A DNA stretch of 64,000 nt from Antedon mediterranea. Taxonomy: Eukaryota > Echinodermata > Crinoidea > Comatulida > Antedonidae. The stretch is from contig NC_092676.1 in NCBI RefSeq assembly GCF_964355755.1, positions 5,130,288 through 5,194,287 on the forward strand, written 5' to 3'. Below, one piece after another: positions 10,601-23,438 of the stretch. The notes beneath the pieces are model-generated. The model was not told the DNA's origin and did no database searches. It saw only the letters and a program-made list of their open reading frames with translations. Position 1 is the first letter of the stretch, and every line of letters begins with the position of its first letter. A program made the translations under genes and the position numbers.

Positions 10601-13600
10601 TTTTCGTCTATGTCTGGATATTCATAGTTATTTTTACTTTGGTAAGTAAACACTTGTTTGTTGATGAGCTATTGTGAATGGTTAAATTTGAATATATTGT
10701 ATTGGTTGTTGTTTTTCATGTCTTAATTGACACATAATTGATTTACCGTAGGAAGGTAATTTAGGAAACGCTATTAATCTTGATTAAATAAAAAATCTAC
10801 TTGTTTAATTAACAATCATGCTGCAACCAACTTGCCCAAAACTGGATTCCAAACTACTGCAGTAGAATAATTTTTTATCGGATAAAAAAGATCATTTGTA
10901 TAGCAATGTGAATCTTGTGTTTCATGCATATTGCAGTAGTGCAACGCAATTCTACAGCTCACTATGACCGTGTTCGTACGGCGATTGAAATACACGTTTA
11001 TTTGGTTTTTACCCTTGGGGTAAAACCCATACGACGTTCGTACGAATAAACAAAGTACCAGTAAGCTGACACGAAACCAATTAAGATCGGAATTCTTAGG
11101 TCAAAAAGCGCCCTCTGTGCGTCGACCCATATCAATTGACATGGCGTGTTGACAAATTCAACTGGATATTGCATGTCGTTTCGCGCGCGAATCGTTCAAT
11201 TATTATTTTTCAATCGACAACCAGACCTATATATTTATAATACATCGAATACAATTTACTTTTTAAATAAATAATGATCGAAAATCCTGCTAACGTATGT
11301 TGTTTGTTGACCACGTGTATTTATCGTGCGAGCCGAACTATTGTTGTGGAAATTCCATTTAATGTACACGCACTGTACCCCTCTTGTAAAAATCACCACG
11401 TGTATTTATCGTGCGAGCCGAACTATTGTTGTGGAAATTCCATTTAATGTACACGCACTGTACCCCTCTTGTAAAAATCACCACGTGTATTTATCGTGCG
11501 AGCCGAACTATTGTTGTGAAAATTCCATTTAATGTACACGCACTGTACCCCTCTTGTAAAAATCACCACGTGTATTCATCGTGCGAGCCGAACTATTGTT
11601 GTAAAAATTCCATTTAATGTACACGCACTGTACCCCGATTCGCAAGTTCAGGTCACCGGAAAAAAACCAACGAGTTGATTATTTATATATAATTTTACAA
11701 AACAATAGATATACATTCGCATTAACGAAAAAGAACATTTTAAACAATAATTGTTAAACAATCAGAAAGCTTATTTGAGGTCGCGATTTGACATGATCCC
11801 GTTAACGCTTGATTAATTATACCCCGAGGCAGCGTGTAATTGGAATGGGATTGAAATAACCAGTAAAGTTGGTGGATTTTTCGTCCAGATGGTTTTCTAA
11901 TTTTTTATAGCCAGAGGCGTAAGTTAATTGCCACACGCGACCTCACAGTTGGAAGTACACGGTAGTTTCAGTCCCGTCCGAACGGGCCCTATGTTTGTTG
12001 GTAGGTAAACACTAACTTGAGAACGCGACTGCAGCCATGTATATGGCCTTGTTCCTATAAATTCCAGACATCCTTGGGTCGAGTTGTTGCAAATGTTTTG
12101 TAACCTATAGCCATAAATTTGCATCATATATTTGAAGTTTCCATAGTTCAGTTGGTACAACAAGTCATCTTGGATGACTTAAAACTGGAGGTCTAGTGTG
12201 ATTCGTGAAAAGTAGAGGGTTACTCACTGTACCTCGTGTTTTGGTTCAATTTAGCCCTGTAGGTGTTTCAGTAATTCTGGAGTCTTACTGTTCGTATTAC
12301 CCACATCACCAAATATCTAACTTTCAGATAATAAAACAACACTTGTTGAACATAATTTACAATTTTTAAATTCAGGTTTTCATGACCGTATACGCAGACT
12401 ACATCGCTCCGTTATTTGATAAATATACGCCTCTGCCTGAAGGGGAATTACGATGTAAAATTGAAGAGCTTGCCAAGAGCATTGACTTTCCACTGTATAA
12501 GCTGTATGTAGTTGAAGGTAATATCTTCTCTTATTGAGGGCTACTCATTGTTAGATACTGCACGTCTTGCTGTGTTCGCCAAACTCTGCGTTTTTTAGCA
12601 AATATGTGCATGTGAAAGTTTAGTTTTTTACTGATTGTTTGCAATCCATATTTTTCAATCCTCCTTGTGGTTTTTTTATTTTTTAAGGTAATAATAATAA
12701 TTAATATAATATTATAATAATAACATTTAATATTCAGTTTTGTGATATTGCCAATAATAAAAAAATGGAAATTGATTTAATATATTTAAAAGAAAATAAC
12801 TCATAAAATAAACACAGTACTGTACAGTTTAAATTATAAAAAAACTTTATTGTTGATAAAACGAGAAAAAATAAAAAATAAGACTGTAGCATTTCTTGAT
12901 AATTCACATATAAGGAACGTTCTCGCGTAATCTTTACATGATGTGCAATGTCGACAGGAAAACAGGCTATGTCATGTATCGGCCATATTCCATTGTCCCT
13001 TATCATGACTTGCTTATATACAATGTATAGTCAAAAGAACTTATAACACAAGAATCTCCTGTTCGTCCGAAGCGTGTAACAATTTCGAAAGGCATTGTGG
13101 GATAGAATAGAGCTAATGGGTGGTGCCATTGTGAGCCGTGTAGTAGCAGCGCGCCCTCATCAAATTAGAAAGTCAAAATCTGTAGAGGGGATCTGCTGTT
13201 TTATAGGGGGATCGAATAATTGACTGAGCCCTCTATAGGAATTAATAGTTTTGACTTCATAGTTGGAGAGGGTGCTGCTCCATGCTGTGAAATGGCGTCG
13301 ACCTTTTAACCCTGAACTTCCGACACTGTGTTTTGATTGCAAATTGAAGAACAGGAGATCTTTGTGTTTTATAAGTTCTTTGGTGTAGTTCATGTATATG
13401 GTTTAACTGTCCCTTGTGTTTTTTATTTATTATCTTTTAGGTTCCAAGAGGTCGTCTCATAGCAATGCTTACTTCTATGGATTCTACAAGAATAAACGAA
13501 TTGTGTTATTTGACACACTGTTAGAAAATTACGAACCAAGTGATAAGAAACAAGAGGAAGCAGAAAAGGAAGAAGAAAAAAAGACGGATGAGGAAAAGGA

Positions 13601-15932
13601 ATTATTAGAAGAAAAAGTAAGATTCCAAATCTTCGTATTGAGTATTTTGATCATGTTACAGAGTTTTATCTACAGTACTTGAATGTCTATTTTTATTTAT
13701 TTATGTATTGTGGCCAAGGATTACCAATAGTAAAGTAATCCGATAATAATTAGGCCTATGTATATAATTTAAAATACTTTTTATTTATATTTTTTATATT
13801 ATGATTTAAACTTAGCTTTGGAATTTTGATACAGTATATTATATTTTAAGATGGTATAATCATTGCTTGTGAAACTGGGTGAGTGGGGAACACAGGCTTT
13901 AAGTCATAGTGATTAGGTTCGCTTTTGTGTCCCTTGCCAGCTCACTCAGTTGGTTCTATTGTTTTTTTGTATGTCGTGTTTTTCATGTATTTTATATTTG
14001 GCAATAAAAGAATAAGAATAAGAATAATCACTGTCCTCTCAGATAGGTGGTAATCCCCCTGAACATGGCTATTTTGTGAACCAGTTCTCACCAGTTTAAA
14101 CCTATATTCATCTCAAATAATACTCACTTAAGCTCTGTCTACACTATCAAAAAAAGTGTGATTTGCCCAAATTATGGTTAGTGATATGCCCAAATAGGGT
14201 AGTGATATGCCCAAATATGGTAATGATATGACATCATCGTGTCCATATATGTTGAGCACATCAATTTTTGTTGTCACATTAAGTTTGGTAGTGTAGATAG
14301 AGCTTTAGATTGAAAAGTTAATCAAGTATAAAATGAAACTCTTGTATTTTTGTTAGAATTCTAGTGAGGATAAACCGCGGGGCAAAGGATGCAACAACGA
14401 GGAAGTGCTTGCTGTTTTGGCCCACGAGCTCGGACATTGGAAACTTAATCATACTCTTAAAAATATCCTGATATTTCAGGTATGGTGTTGTTTGTGTTCC
14501 CTTGTGTGAAGTGCTGATTGTTTGTATTTACTGTTGGTTGGGAAATATTTTTGAATCCTCTAATTCTTTGTAAATATTGCCATAGCAATCTAAGAACAGC
14601 ATGCCAAGTTCCAGAGATCAAAGAGTTTATCTGTGGCTGCGACACGATCAGTTCCACACCCCTTAACAGACATCACAACCTGTAAGCTTGTCAATTAAAA
14701 ATAATCAACCCATTCAATGTACATTATGTAGCGAGAAAACCAACTATTTTACACTCTGATTTATAAATGAATGGGGGGGAATATGCTTAAGTGAAACAGG
14801 ACTAAAATACTAGAGTGGGCTTGTAACTGGGCCTACATGTATACTTGCCTCAGTATTGTAACTGGTTTTGTTCTATAACTCCTTAGGTCAACACATTCCT
14901 AAACTTTTTTATATTTGGTCTCCTGATGGACAAACAAGTTCTCTACGATGCTTTTGGATTCTACAACATCAGTCCAACTTTTATTGGCTTAATGATAATT
15001 TTTCAGTTCATTTTTCATCCGTACAATGAGGTGAGTTAGGGAAGGTGACCTCCAATTTCTTTATATCATATAAATTATTACTGTAGTATAGTTACAAGTA
15101 AATACAATTTGAATTGTCGTGTCGAAGTTAATTCTGATTCTTCCAATACCGGACACCCATTGGCTGGAATAATATGTCTGGTTTTCATAAATTTCTATAT
15201 TTGAACATATTTGAAATGATTAAAACAAATTTGGACGTTTAGGACCTCCATGTATGATACCCTACCTTCTCTATTGTATATACAGGTACTGTTTATAGAG
15301 TATAAATAAGTGTGCTCAGAAAAGATTGCTTTCTCATGATACCTTGCTTTCCCATGATACCTTACTCTCCCCATAATACCTTGCTTTCCCATGATACATT
15401 GCTTTCCCATGATACATTGCTTTCCCATGATGCCTTGCTTTCCAATGATACCTTGCTTTCCCATAATACCTTGCTCTCCCCATAATACCTTGCTTTCCCA
15501 TAATGCCTTGCTTTCCCACGATACCTTGCTTTTCCATAATACCTTACTCTCCCCATAATACCTTGATTTCCCATAATGCCTTACTCTCCCCATAATACCT
15601 TACTCTCCCCCATAATACCTTGCTTTCCCACAATGCCTTGCTTTCCCACAATGCCTTGCTTTCCCATGGTACCTTACTTTCCCATAATAAACCTATCATT
15701 CTTTTCTCTATAGTTACTGAGTTTCTTGATGACGAGGCTTAGCAGAAGATTTGAATTCCAAGCGGATGCTTTCGCCAAGGCACTAAAGAGGACAGAATTC
15801 CTGAAATCGGCTTTAGTGAAACTGAACGTGGACAACCTCGGTTTTCCAGTTGATGACTGGCTCTACTCATCCTGGCATTACTCTCATCCGCCGCTCCTCG
15901 AACGGCTAAAGGCATTGGGAAAGACAGAGTAG
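7667..15932 (+). CDS. ZMPSTE24: CAAX prenyl protease 1 (ZMPSTE24/Ste24), complete, 10 exons
   Basis: Multi-spanning ER/inner-nuclear-membrane zinc metalloprotease (M48A) that cleaves prenylated CAAX proteins, including lamin A precursor in vertebrates. Exons: 7667-7756, 8127-8273, 8898-8984, 9427-9543, 10489-10641, 12376-12517, 13441-13616, 14357-14479, 14887-15030, 15714-15932; all GT-AG and in frame, total 465 aa (human 475). The start ATG gives a hydrophobic first segment, [18 protein letters not shown], matching the family N-terminus. Zinc site: HELGH at residues about 327-331 (exon 8) and the third ligand Glu at about 407 in [11 protein letters not shown] (exon 10). Other conserved blocks: [53 protein letters not shown]. 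The acidic, Lys/Glu-rich loop in exon 7 is a variable region. No defect is seen. Introns carry a MITE, a SINE fragment and tandem repeats. Confidence 0.97.
8293..8400 (+). mobile_element. tRNA-derived SINE fragment or tRNA pseudogene
   Basis: Contains an RNA polymerase III A box TAGCTTAGTGG (8300-8310) and a B-box-like GGGGATCAATCC (8342-8353) at tRNA spacing, followed by non-tRNA sequence. The B box deviates from GGTTCGANTCC and the acceptor stem does not pair, so an intact tRNA is unlikely. It starts 20 bp after the ZMPSTE24 exon 2 donor. Confidence 0.55.
10120..10424. mobile_element. MITE with about 48-bp TIRs, TA target
   Basis: The left end GGGAGGTTTCGCAACCTTAC and right end AGATTGCGAAACCTCTC are inverted copies extending through ACGAATACGATAACGAAAAC. 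TA flanks both ends (AATA before, TATTG after). The interior is non-coding and about 200 bp. TA duplication suggests a Tc1/mariner-like origin (inference). It lies in ZMPSTE24 intron 4. Confidence 0.8.
11309..11635. repeat. 85-bp tandem repeat, four units, ZMPSTE24 intron 5
   Basis: Unit contains CACGTGTATTTATCGTGCGA, GCCGAACTATTGTTGTG and CATTTAATGTACACGCACTG. Four near-identical copies. The 85-bp period is not a multiple of three; overlapping open frames are repeat artefacts. Confidence 0.92.
13880..14032 (+). mobile_element. Possible non-LTR retrotransposon 3' tail
   Basis: A stretch ending TTGGCAATAAAAGAATAAG followed by (AATAAG)n, a simple tail typical of LINE 3' ends. No reverse transcriptase frame is present. 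It lies in ZMPSTE24 intron 7. Confidence 0.35.
14128..14307. mobile_element. TTAA-flanked MITE copy (ZMPSTE24 intron 7)
   Basis: Begins TTAAGCTCTGTCTACACTAT and ends TTTGGTAGTGTAGATAGAGC. The interior has the CCCAAATATGGTAATGATAT units. It ends 49 bp upstream of exon 8, which encodes the HELGH zinc motif. Confidence 0.8.
15325..15690. repeat. 18-bp tandem repeat in last ZMPSTE24 intron
   Basis: About 20 units of CCTTGCTTTCCCATAATA or CCTTGCTTTCCCATGATA, with CTCTCCCC variants. Since 18 is a multiple of three, all minus-strand frames stay open (GKQGIM-type repeats), but there is no other evidence of coding. It stops 23 bp before the exon 10 acceptor; its pyrimidine richness may contribute to the polypyrimidine tract. 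Confidence 0.93.
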
Positions 15933-18900
15933 CTTTATTTGCATACTGCTTCTGTTCTGTATTGTATGTAGGTGGCGATGAAAGTGTGCAGAAATAATTT
16001 ATACCTATTTTTTTTCAAGACTGGGGGTGTACTGGATTCACACACTCGGTTTTTCCCATTGCAAGTAAAAAAAAATCACTCCTTTTCAGCATTTAAACAG
16101 GGATTAAAAGATTACTGTAGAGCACATCTGCTCCAACAATTAGTCTTAATTTCTGTTTGTATAATATATCGTCCAGTAGAAGTTTGCTTGTGAAGTTGAA
16201 TTGGTTCAACCTCTCAGATATCGCACATGCTATTTAAAATCAGCCTTGTTTTTTTAAAGCAGCATTTAATAAAGAAAGCAACGCATATCTTTCAATAAGT
16301 TTAAATGTACAATAATACTTAATCGAAATTGATTCTGTTTTTCCGATTCTTGTTTTCGTTTACCTTGAAGATGTATTGTCCCCCAAAAACATGAAAACGA
16401 AAATTAATTAAATAAGACTTTTAATAGGTTATTTTGTAGTTTTAATAAAGTTAATCACTTCAGTAGAAAAAAAAAATGGGGAAAAACAATGTTTCACTTT
16501 TAAAATGACAAAATAAGTGGTTAAATACAACAAAAAATCCATTGGCTGACAGCCAATTTGACTATTTTTGCTTTAAATTACAGTTTTTTTCAGATAAATA
16601 ATTTTTTTTTCGATCCAATTTTTGGTCAAAATGGATAACTATTATGTGACATTAAAATGGCATATTCAATCGAACATTTTGAAAAAAATATATTTTCAGG
16701 GGGACAATACATCTTTAAACAACATTAGCAGTTTGTTATGGCTCAAACATCTAGCGATTGGTCGAAGGTGTGACAATGTGTAGATTCTACTATTTCAATA
16801 CATTGGAAAATTAGTCTAGGATAGTATATGTGCCATCTATAATTCCTAAATGCAGCCTTTTACGTGGCCTGAGCTCTTTAATACAAGATAAAAGCAGTGG
16901 ATAAATTGAATAAAAGGTTACTTTACACAGTAGATGTGTTTAAATGATTAATATATATTTCAAAGGCACCTCTGGCGCGCCATAGTTTTAACCAGGAATG
17001 CTCAAGGCATAGCATATTTGAATATTAATAGGATAACAAATCTTCTACAGTTGCCCTTTGATATCTTCTTCATTATTAGTACATAAACTAATTTTGTTTA
17101 TTGTTAATACAGTAGGCCTACAGTAACTGGAACTCTTTAAAACTGAATTTGTTTTTTAGTTTCCATGTGATAACTTCATCAGTCATAAAACATATTCTAG
17201 GCCCTATTTTTCTTTTCAATACAGTGCAGTATTAATTGTTTATTCTTTAACAATTCTTACATTCGGCATAAAAAAATATTTTAGATTATAAGTTTTTTAT
17301 AATGGACCAATAAATAAAATATCTTGTTATATGCGGGCATAGTGGTGTGTATTGCGCCCATAGGAACACTTTTTAGTGTACTGATCGTTTATCAGGCTAT
17401 AAAAGCAGCATAATTGTTGTTTAATGTTTATTTTGACTTTCGTGTCACGTCACAGTGAACCACTTTCAGGAAAACCCAGGCGCCGACACAGATGCCATAT
17501 CTGATTGGCTGAAGCCATTTCGTAAAAGAACGTTTATTTGAGTTTGATATCTAGCATTAATATGTTTACAAGATATCGGACACAGACAAACAAGTGATGA
17601 TGAAACAATCATTTATTTCCAATGTTGGTGGTGTACAATTTAACCCTATACTTTACAAATTGCATTTTGATACACAAATATCAAAATAAAAAATTGTAAT
17701 ATATAAGAGTAAGTTGAAAGTGTGTTGAAAAAATCAATGGTAACACCAAATAAATAAATAGAAATAACCTTATTATCTAAAAATAGTAAATATTATACTT
17801 TTAATACGCACAGCATGAAATGTTTTAAGGAACCATGTCAAAATTATTCTACTGGAGTAACTACATTTTATTTAATCTTTTACCTTACAATTAACAAGCT
17901 TCTTTCTTTTGGTTAATCATACACACTAACATTCTACTGCAGTTACTGCAAAAAAACTACTTTTTCTCATTAACCCGTTTATGCAATATTTTTTAATTCT
18001 TTTTATGGTAATCGTACACTATTAACTATAATGCCTCATAAACGGCTACATTGAAACCAACTAAACTCATACTGATAGTGAAGTGAAAAAAATGTAACTG
18101 CAGTTGACATGATCCCTAACACAATATTACAGGGGAAAAAAAAGGAAACACTATACTCATTCAAATACATTATTACTACTACTATTAGTACTATATACAA
18201 TATTGTCAGTCAAAACGGTCACAACTATAAATTAGCTGTAGCTTATACAGACAGAGAATGGGTGTCTGTATACCCATTCTACATTTTTCTAAACAACAGT
18301 TATCTAATTCAGTCATTTCTAGTTGACAGGACTGACACTTTTAGATATTATGCACTTATACACATTACCAAATTACAGTAGGACACGCGTCTTTAAGGAA
18401 CACCTCCAGGACCCAACAAAATAGGTTTGTCGTCCCCTGATTAGAGGTTAGGTTATATTAAAACATAACATATTTCCCCTTTTACAAGCAAACCTGAATA
18501 AGGGGGTTTTTACGTAGTGTATACTTAATAAAACCAAAGCAAAATCAAAAATGTTTCTTCTTTCTGTTAAATAATTCTAATAGTCTTGCTCTTTCTTTTT
18601 CCCACTCCATTTTCCAGAGAATGTTGAAGTGGACAACTGATAGAGCAAGCAAGCAAAAAAGAATCGGACCTCGAAAGTCAAAATAAGAAATCTTTTGCTT
18701 AGTTTTGTGCCCTTTATAAGTCTGTTTTCCGCTACATATTTTCCATCTACTTTTTAGGGATGTGGAAAACATGTGTAACCAATCAGAACTTGGGATAGGT
18801 TCCAGAAGAAAACAGCTTTGTTGGCAAACAGATAATCTGTATAGTGCATAATCATGATGAGTCATCCTGGCAACCACATTTCAATTCTGACAATCTAATT

Positions 18901-19316
18901 TCTAATATTATATTGAAGATAATATAATAATAATAGTTAAAGTTACATACAGTCCTTGGAGAAAAAAATCTAACACTCCATAATATTCATTGAAAATGTT
19001 TCATATTTGGCTTAGAAGATATTTCAATAATAAAAATCTATTAATTTCTGAATAATATTGTTTGGAATTTACTCTTGGAGAAAAAAGAGAAAAAGTTACT
19101 ACTATATAATTTTCATTGGAGTAGTCATATTTCATACATTCTAGTATTACTTTCTAAATTACGTGAAGTTATTTACTTTTATATACGATAACAAATTAGT
19201 CTTAATTTTCATGAAAAAGATATATTGGCCCAGTTTTGTTTGCAGGTAACAGTTATACATCGCTTTAGGTTTAGACACAATTGCTAAATAGTCACATGGC
19301 ACATCATGAAAGGTTT
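15933..19316. other. Convergent 3' regions of ZMPSTE24 and the IAP gene
   Basis: The two genes are tail to tail here. A candidate ZMPSTE24 poly(A) signal AATAAA is at 16268-16273. A minus-strand AATAAA (TTTATT on plus, 17612-17617) could serve the IAP gene with a long 3' UTR. One MITE occupies 16369-16715. Short open frames at 18109-18381 and 18545-18877 show no recognisable protein. No RNA gene was seen. Confidence 0.5.
16369..16715. mobile_element. MITE with GATGTATTGTCCCCC termini
   Basis: Left end AAGATGTATTGTCCCCC and right end GGGGGACAATACATCTT form perfect 17-bp inverted repeats. The interior contains AACATGAAAACGAAAATT and TAACTATTATGTGACATT. About 345 bp, non-coding. A second full copy is at 40246-40570. 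Confidence 0.88.
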
Positions 19317-22300
19317 TTAAGACAGATATGTTTTGATACATGATTGGATTGGTTTACGACAAATAGGACACACCTGAATTGAACGTGAGCAAGTCTCGCA
19401 CGTAACTAAATGTCCGCACGGCATAAACAAAACATTGATTTCGTTATCCATGCATATTTTGCAGGTCCTCTTGTCACGAAGTTCACGTAGTTCATGTTGG
19501 ATGGACGACGGCAGTTCAGATTCTGTCGGGAAAAAATTTTTAATTAATGAATGAGAAGAATAGTGTCATGCGTTGTAAGCCAAGTTGCTAATATCTTTTT
19601 TTTAAAGCGCCCTCTATGATTTGATGTATTTGTAACAGTTCTATGGTTTGAACATGCTTTGATAAAACTATTTTATACAGTATTTAATTTTCTAAGTTGA
19701 ACACCTATTATTTTGTTCCATACTATAATTTTGGTCGTATAATCAGGTTTGGTGTGTAGTTAATCCTTTTTTTAAAACTAAAAAATATTTTTCAAGGGGG
19801 CGGTTGACAGCAAGACATTTTTAAGTAGGGCTATTCTTGCAAGTGAAAGTACGAACCAAATATTCTACTTGTATAAAAATATAGCATACCATCTTCCAGA
19901 GTTTTAAAACCAGATTCCGAATTTGGTCCAGGGTTACCAACACTTAATGAAGACATCTTAGTTTCAAGTTCTTTAGTCTTGTCTGCTGCCCTCGCTTGTT
20001 CATCTTCTTCAAATTGTTTAGTCTTTGGGATAGAATCTGCAGTTTTACCACTGCCACTTCCGGTTGGTTCTCCCTCGTTGTCTTCTCGTTGATCCGGCTC
20101 ATTAAGGATAGCGTCAACGAACGTTTGAATGGAATTAAATTCATTTTCATTGTTTCTGATCTGTCTTTCAATAATTCTTCGTATTTTTCTCAGAGAGAAT
20201 CCCATTTCAATAACAGACCTTACAATAGCAGACTGCATCCTTTCATCAATACCTTCAAAAACACGACAATTATCAATCTTTTTGATTAAGTAAAAATAAC
20301 TAAAAGTATCGTTTATTTTAAAAACTGATTCAAACAATTAAAGCATTGACTTCAAAAAATTTGATAAATCACATCCCTGGTTACAGTATAACTTGTTTTC
20401 TAAGTTATGAATATTGATAAGTTAGCATATAAATAAGTAAAGAGGAGCTTTAGGTTTAACTTAAACGATTGATTAATGAAAATGATTATCCATCCATTTA
20501 AAAAAATTGTTTAATTGTAAATTTAATTGAACTGAGAATTCTGAAATGGTATTTACCTCGTCGATTACCAGTTGATGGGTGAAGAGGTTGTTCAGTGTTG
20601 AGGTTAAACACTGGCCTAGCTGTTCCTTGATGTGCACCTCCACTTGGTATCTAGAAAACAAAAACACAACTATGTATTTAGACAATCCCTGGACAAATAT
20701 CTGGATATACCAGATTGAAGACAGTGCGGTGAGATACAGTGTAGTTGCACATCCTTAATCTTGGTTCCCACTGGGATGCAACGCAAGGACGCAAATAATT
20801 TGATCAATCACACATAATGGATCACCCAAGCTGTCACTTATGATTGGTCAAATCACTTGCGTTGCTCACGCTTCCAAGTGGGAAGGAACAAAGCTTTATA
20901 GATAATACACGGATTCCACAACAAGTTCACTTTTTAACTTACAGCTGGTGAAGGTGGTGGCAAGGGTAGGTTCTGGTTTGGTACAGGAAAATTGGTAATG
21001 ACATATTGAACGAAGGGTTCTCCACGTTGTTGAAGAAGCCAATCACATTTTGGAAACCATTTAGCATGCTCAGTCCACGGATCGTCTGAGGGTTCCCAGT
21101 TTCGAAGTCCTCCGTTACAATAAAAACACTTCACATTGTCATTCTCTCCTATTAGAAGAAGCAGAAAGTCGTGGTTAAGAAGCAGACTTTTAACAATTCT
21201 TTGATAAGTTTACATTTGATGAAAATACATGATAACGTGGTTGTGACAACAGTTACTTTGATGTTTTGTTTGAAAGTTAACTCACTGTTAATACAGTAGA
21301 AGGCTTTGATTGTCATGGATAACATTCAGAGTTTTAAGAATTCTCTGATTTTTTGTGGTTGAGTTACTTTGATGTTTTGTTTGAAAGTTACCTCACTGTT
21401 GATGAACTTAATAGAAGGCTTTGATTGTCATGGATAACATTGTCAAGATAATTTTGCATTTGGTGAAAACATTTGATAGCGTGGTTGAGTTACTTTGATG
21501 TTTTGTTTTAAAGTTAACTGTTAATGAACTTACTAGAAGGCTTCGATTGTCATGGATAACATTCAGAGTTTTAACAATTCTCTGATAATTTTGCATTTGG
21601 TGAAAACATTTGATAGCATGGTTGAGTTAATTTGATGTTTTGTTTTAAAGTTAACTGTTAATGAACTTACTAGAAGGCTTTGATTGTTATGGATAACATT
21701 CAGAGTTTTAACAATTCTCTGATAATTTTGCATTTGGTGAAAACATTTGATAGCATGGTTGAGTTAATTTGATGTTTTGTTTTAAAGTTAACTGTTAATG
21801 AACTTACTAGAAGGCTTTGATTGTTATGGATAACATTCAGAGTTTTAACAATTCTCTGATAATTTTGCATTTGGTGAAAACATTTGATAGCATGGTTGAG
21901 TTACTTTGATGTTTTGTTTTAAAGTTACCTGTTAATGAACTTACTAGAAGGCTTTGATTGTTATGGATAAAATTCAGAGTTCTAACAATTCTCTGATAAT
22001 TTTGCATTTGGTGAAAACATTTGATAGCATGGTTGAGTTACTTTGATGTTTTGTTTTAAAGTTACCTGTTAATGAACTTACTAGAAGGCTTTGATTGTTA
22101 TGGATAACATTCAGAGTTTTAACAATTCTCTGATAATTTTGCATTTAGTGAAAACTTTTGATAGCATGGTTGAGTTAATTTGATGTTTTATTTTAAAGTT
22201 AACTGTAAATGAACAACAAACCTGTATAGAAGAATCCTGCTTTTGCCAGAAGTGGATACGGAGGTGCACTAGGAGGCCACGATTTAAAAGTCTTCAATCT

Positions 22301-23365
22301 TTCCGTTTCAATCCCAAACTGAGGATGCTGTGCTCTTGTCAGTTGTCTGCGTGCGGGTTGACCAGGATAAGGTGATTGATCCATCACTTTAGCCGTCTGT
22401 GACACTTGACCTTTCTCGAGACCAACCTTCTGAGTAGGTGGTAGCCTAGTCGAAGGTTGTTGGTATAAAGAAGCATGCTGGGCGTTCATGACATCGGTTG
22501 TTGTCAGTTTCTCATTTCCAACATCTTCACCTTGCACAAAAGGACAATCTGGAAACAGCATTGTGTGTTGAGTCATTGGAACATCTGAAGCTTTCCAATT
22601 TGATATCTCACCACCACATGTAAAACATTTCACTGCATCTTTTACCTGAGTGTAGAAGAACCCAGCTTTGGTCAGAGATCGTGGCAACATTGGATTAACT
22701 CTTGGCCATGTTTGAAAGGTTAACAGACGACGATATTCACTTTTTAATTCATCAGAAAACTCCGATCTATTCTTGGGTTGAGTATCTTTCTTTGGGTTGA
22801 ACAGATCATCTTCTTTGGAAGCCGCTACTTCAGGTTTCTCTCGTGGGGACGTCTGGTTAAGCAAAAGAGGTTGATTCTGAACATCCTTCCCTTGAACAAA
22901 CTTGCATTTTGGAAAAAATCGCTTATGTTCTCCAATAGCAGAATCGCCAAACTCCCATTCTTGGATTTTACCATTACAAGAAAAGCATTCAACCATATCT
23001 TTGTTACCAGAGTAGAAAAATCCAGCTTTTGCAAGAGTGGTTGGATTCATTGGCGATTTATTTGGCCAATTCTTGTAGGTTGCTAAGCGATCAACTTCGA
23101 TGGACATATTCCGTCCTAACTTGTCCGAACTTTTATTGCCATTTTCTATTTGTGGTTGAACTTTATTCACTGCTGCTTCAGCAGCACTTGCTACTGCGAC
23201 TCCATCAATACTTAATAGTGAACAAGAATCCACTTCATCAACACCATCATTTCTGTTGTCTTCTACTACATTATTTGTATCTTCTATCTCATCTAATGAT
23301 CTCACTTGACGGAGTAAATCGCGAACTTTTACAGATGTTGACCGATTTTTTTCAGAATAGGCCAT
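19317..23365 (-). CDS. Inhibitor of apoptosis protein: three BIRs, UBA, RING; complete, 5 exons
   Basis: IAPs bind caspases or their activators through BIR domains and act as RING E3 ubiquitin ligases. Minus-strand exons in order: 22222-23365, 20943-21148, 20557-20650, 19890-20324, 19317-19522; phases agree, total 694 aa. BIR1 is about residues 93-157, BIR2 213-277, BIR3 356-420, each with the C-x2-C-x16-H-x6-C zinc pattern (CFSC, CFTC, CFYC). BIR3 is split by intron 1. A UBA-like region with MGF ([17 protein letters not shown]) is about 506-555. The RING, about 646-685, has CKIC, CGHLVTC and CPIC and ends near the C-terminus as in XIAP. No CARD is seen. The exon 4 acceptor (20325-20326) has a weak pyrimidine tract but is the one found that keeps phase. 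An untranslated leader may be spliced in at 23379. Architecture resembles XIAP/BIRC2-type proteins; orthology is not settled. Confidence 0.95.
21235..22205. repeat. 137-bp minisatellite in IAP intron 1
   Basis: About seven units with a 137-bp period (marker TAGAAGGCTTTGATTG at 21534, 21671, 21808, 21945 and 22082; one earlier 122-bp variant). Units contain TACTTTGATGTTTTGTTT and GATAACATTCAGAGTTTTA. The array ends 17 bp before the donor of exon 1, so it almost touches the exon that encodes the first part of BIR3. Confidence 0.95.
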
Positions 23366-23438
23366 TACTTAAAAACTATCTGTAATTATTTTCAACTAAA
23401 CTACTATTAATTATTTATATTTATTGGTTTAAAAAAAA

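Noticed and set aside
11326-11617. Two overlapping 68-aa frames with identical sequence
   Set aside because: They are the 85-bp intronic tandem repeat; the period is not a multiple of three and the frames run across copies.
15195-15593. 132-aa minus-strand frame with MGKQGIMGK repeats, collagen- or structural-protein-like at first glance
   Set aside because: It is the 18-bp intronic repeat, open in all three frames of that strand, inside the last ZMPSTE24 intron.
18545-18877. 110-aa minus-strand frame downstream of the IAP gene
   Set aside because: It lies in the presumed IAP 3' UTR, has no recognisable domain and no conserved features visible; kept only as a note.
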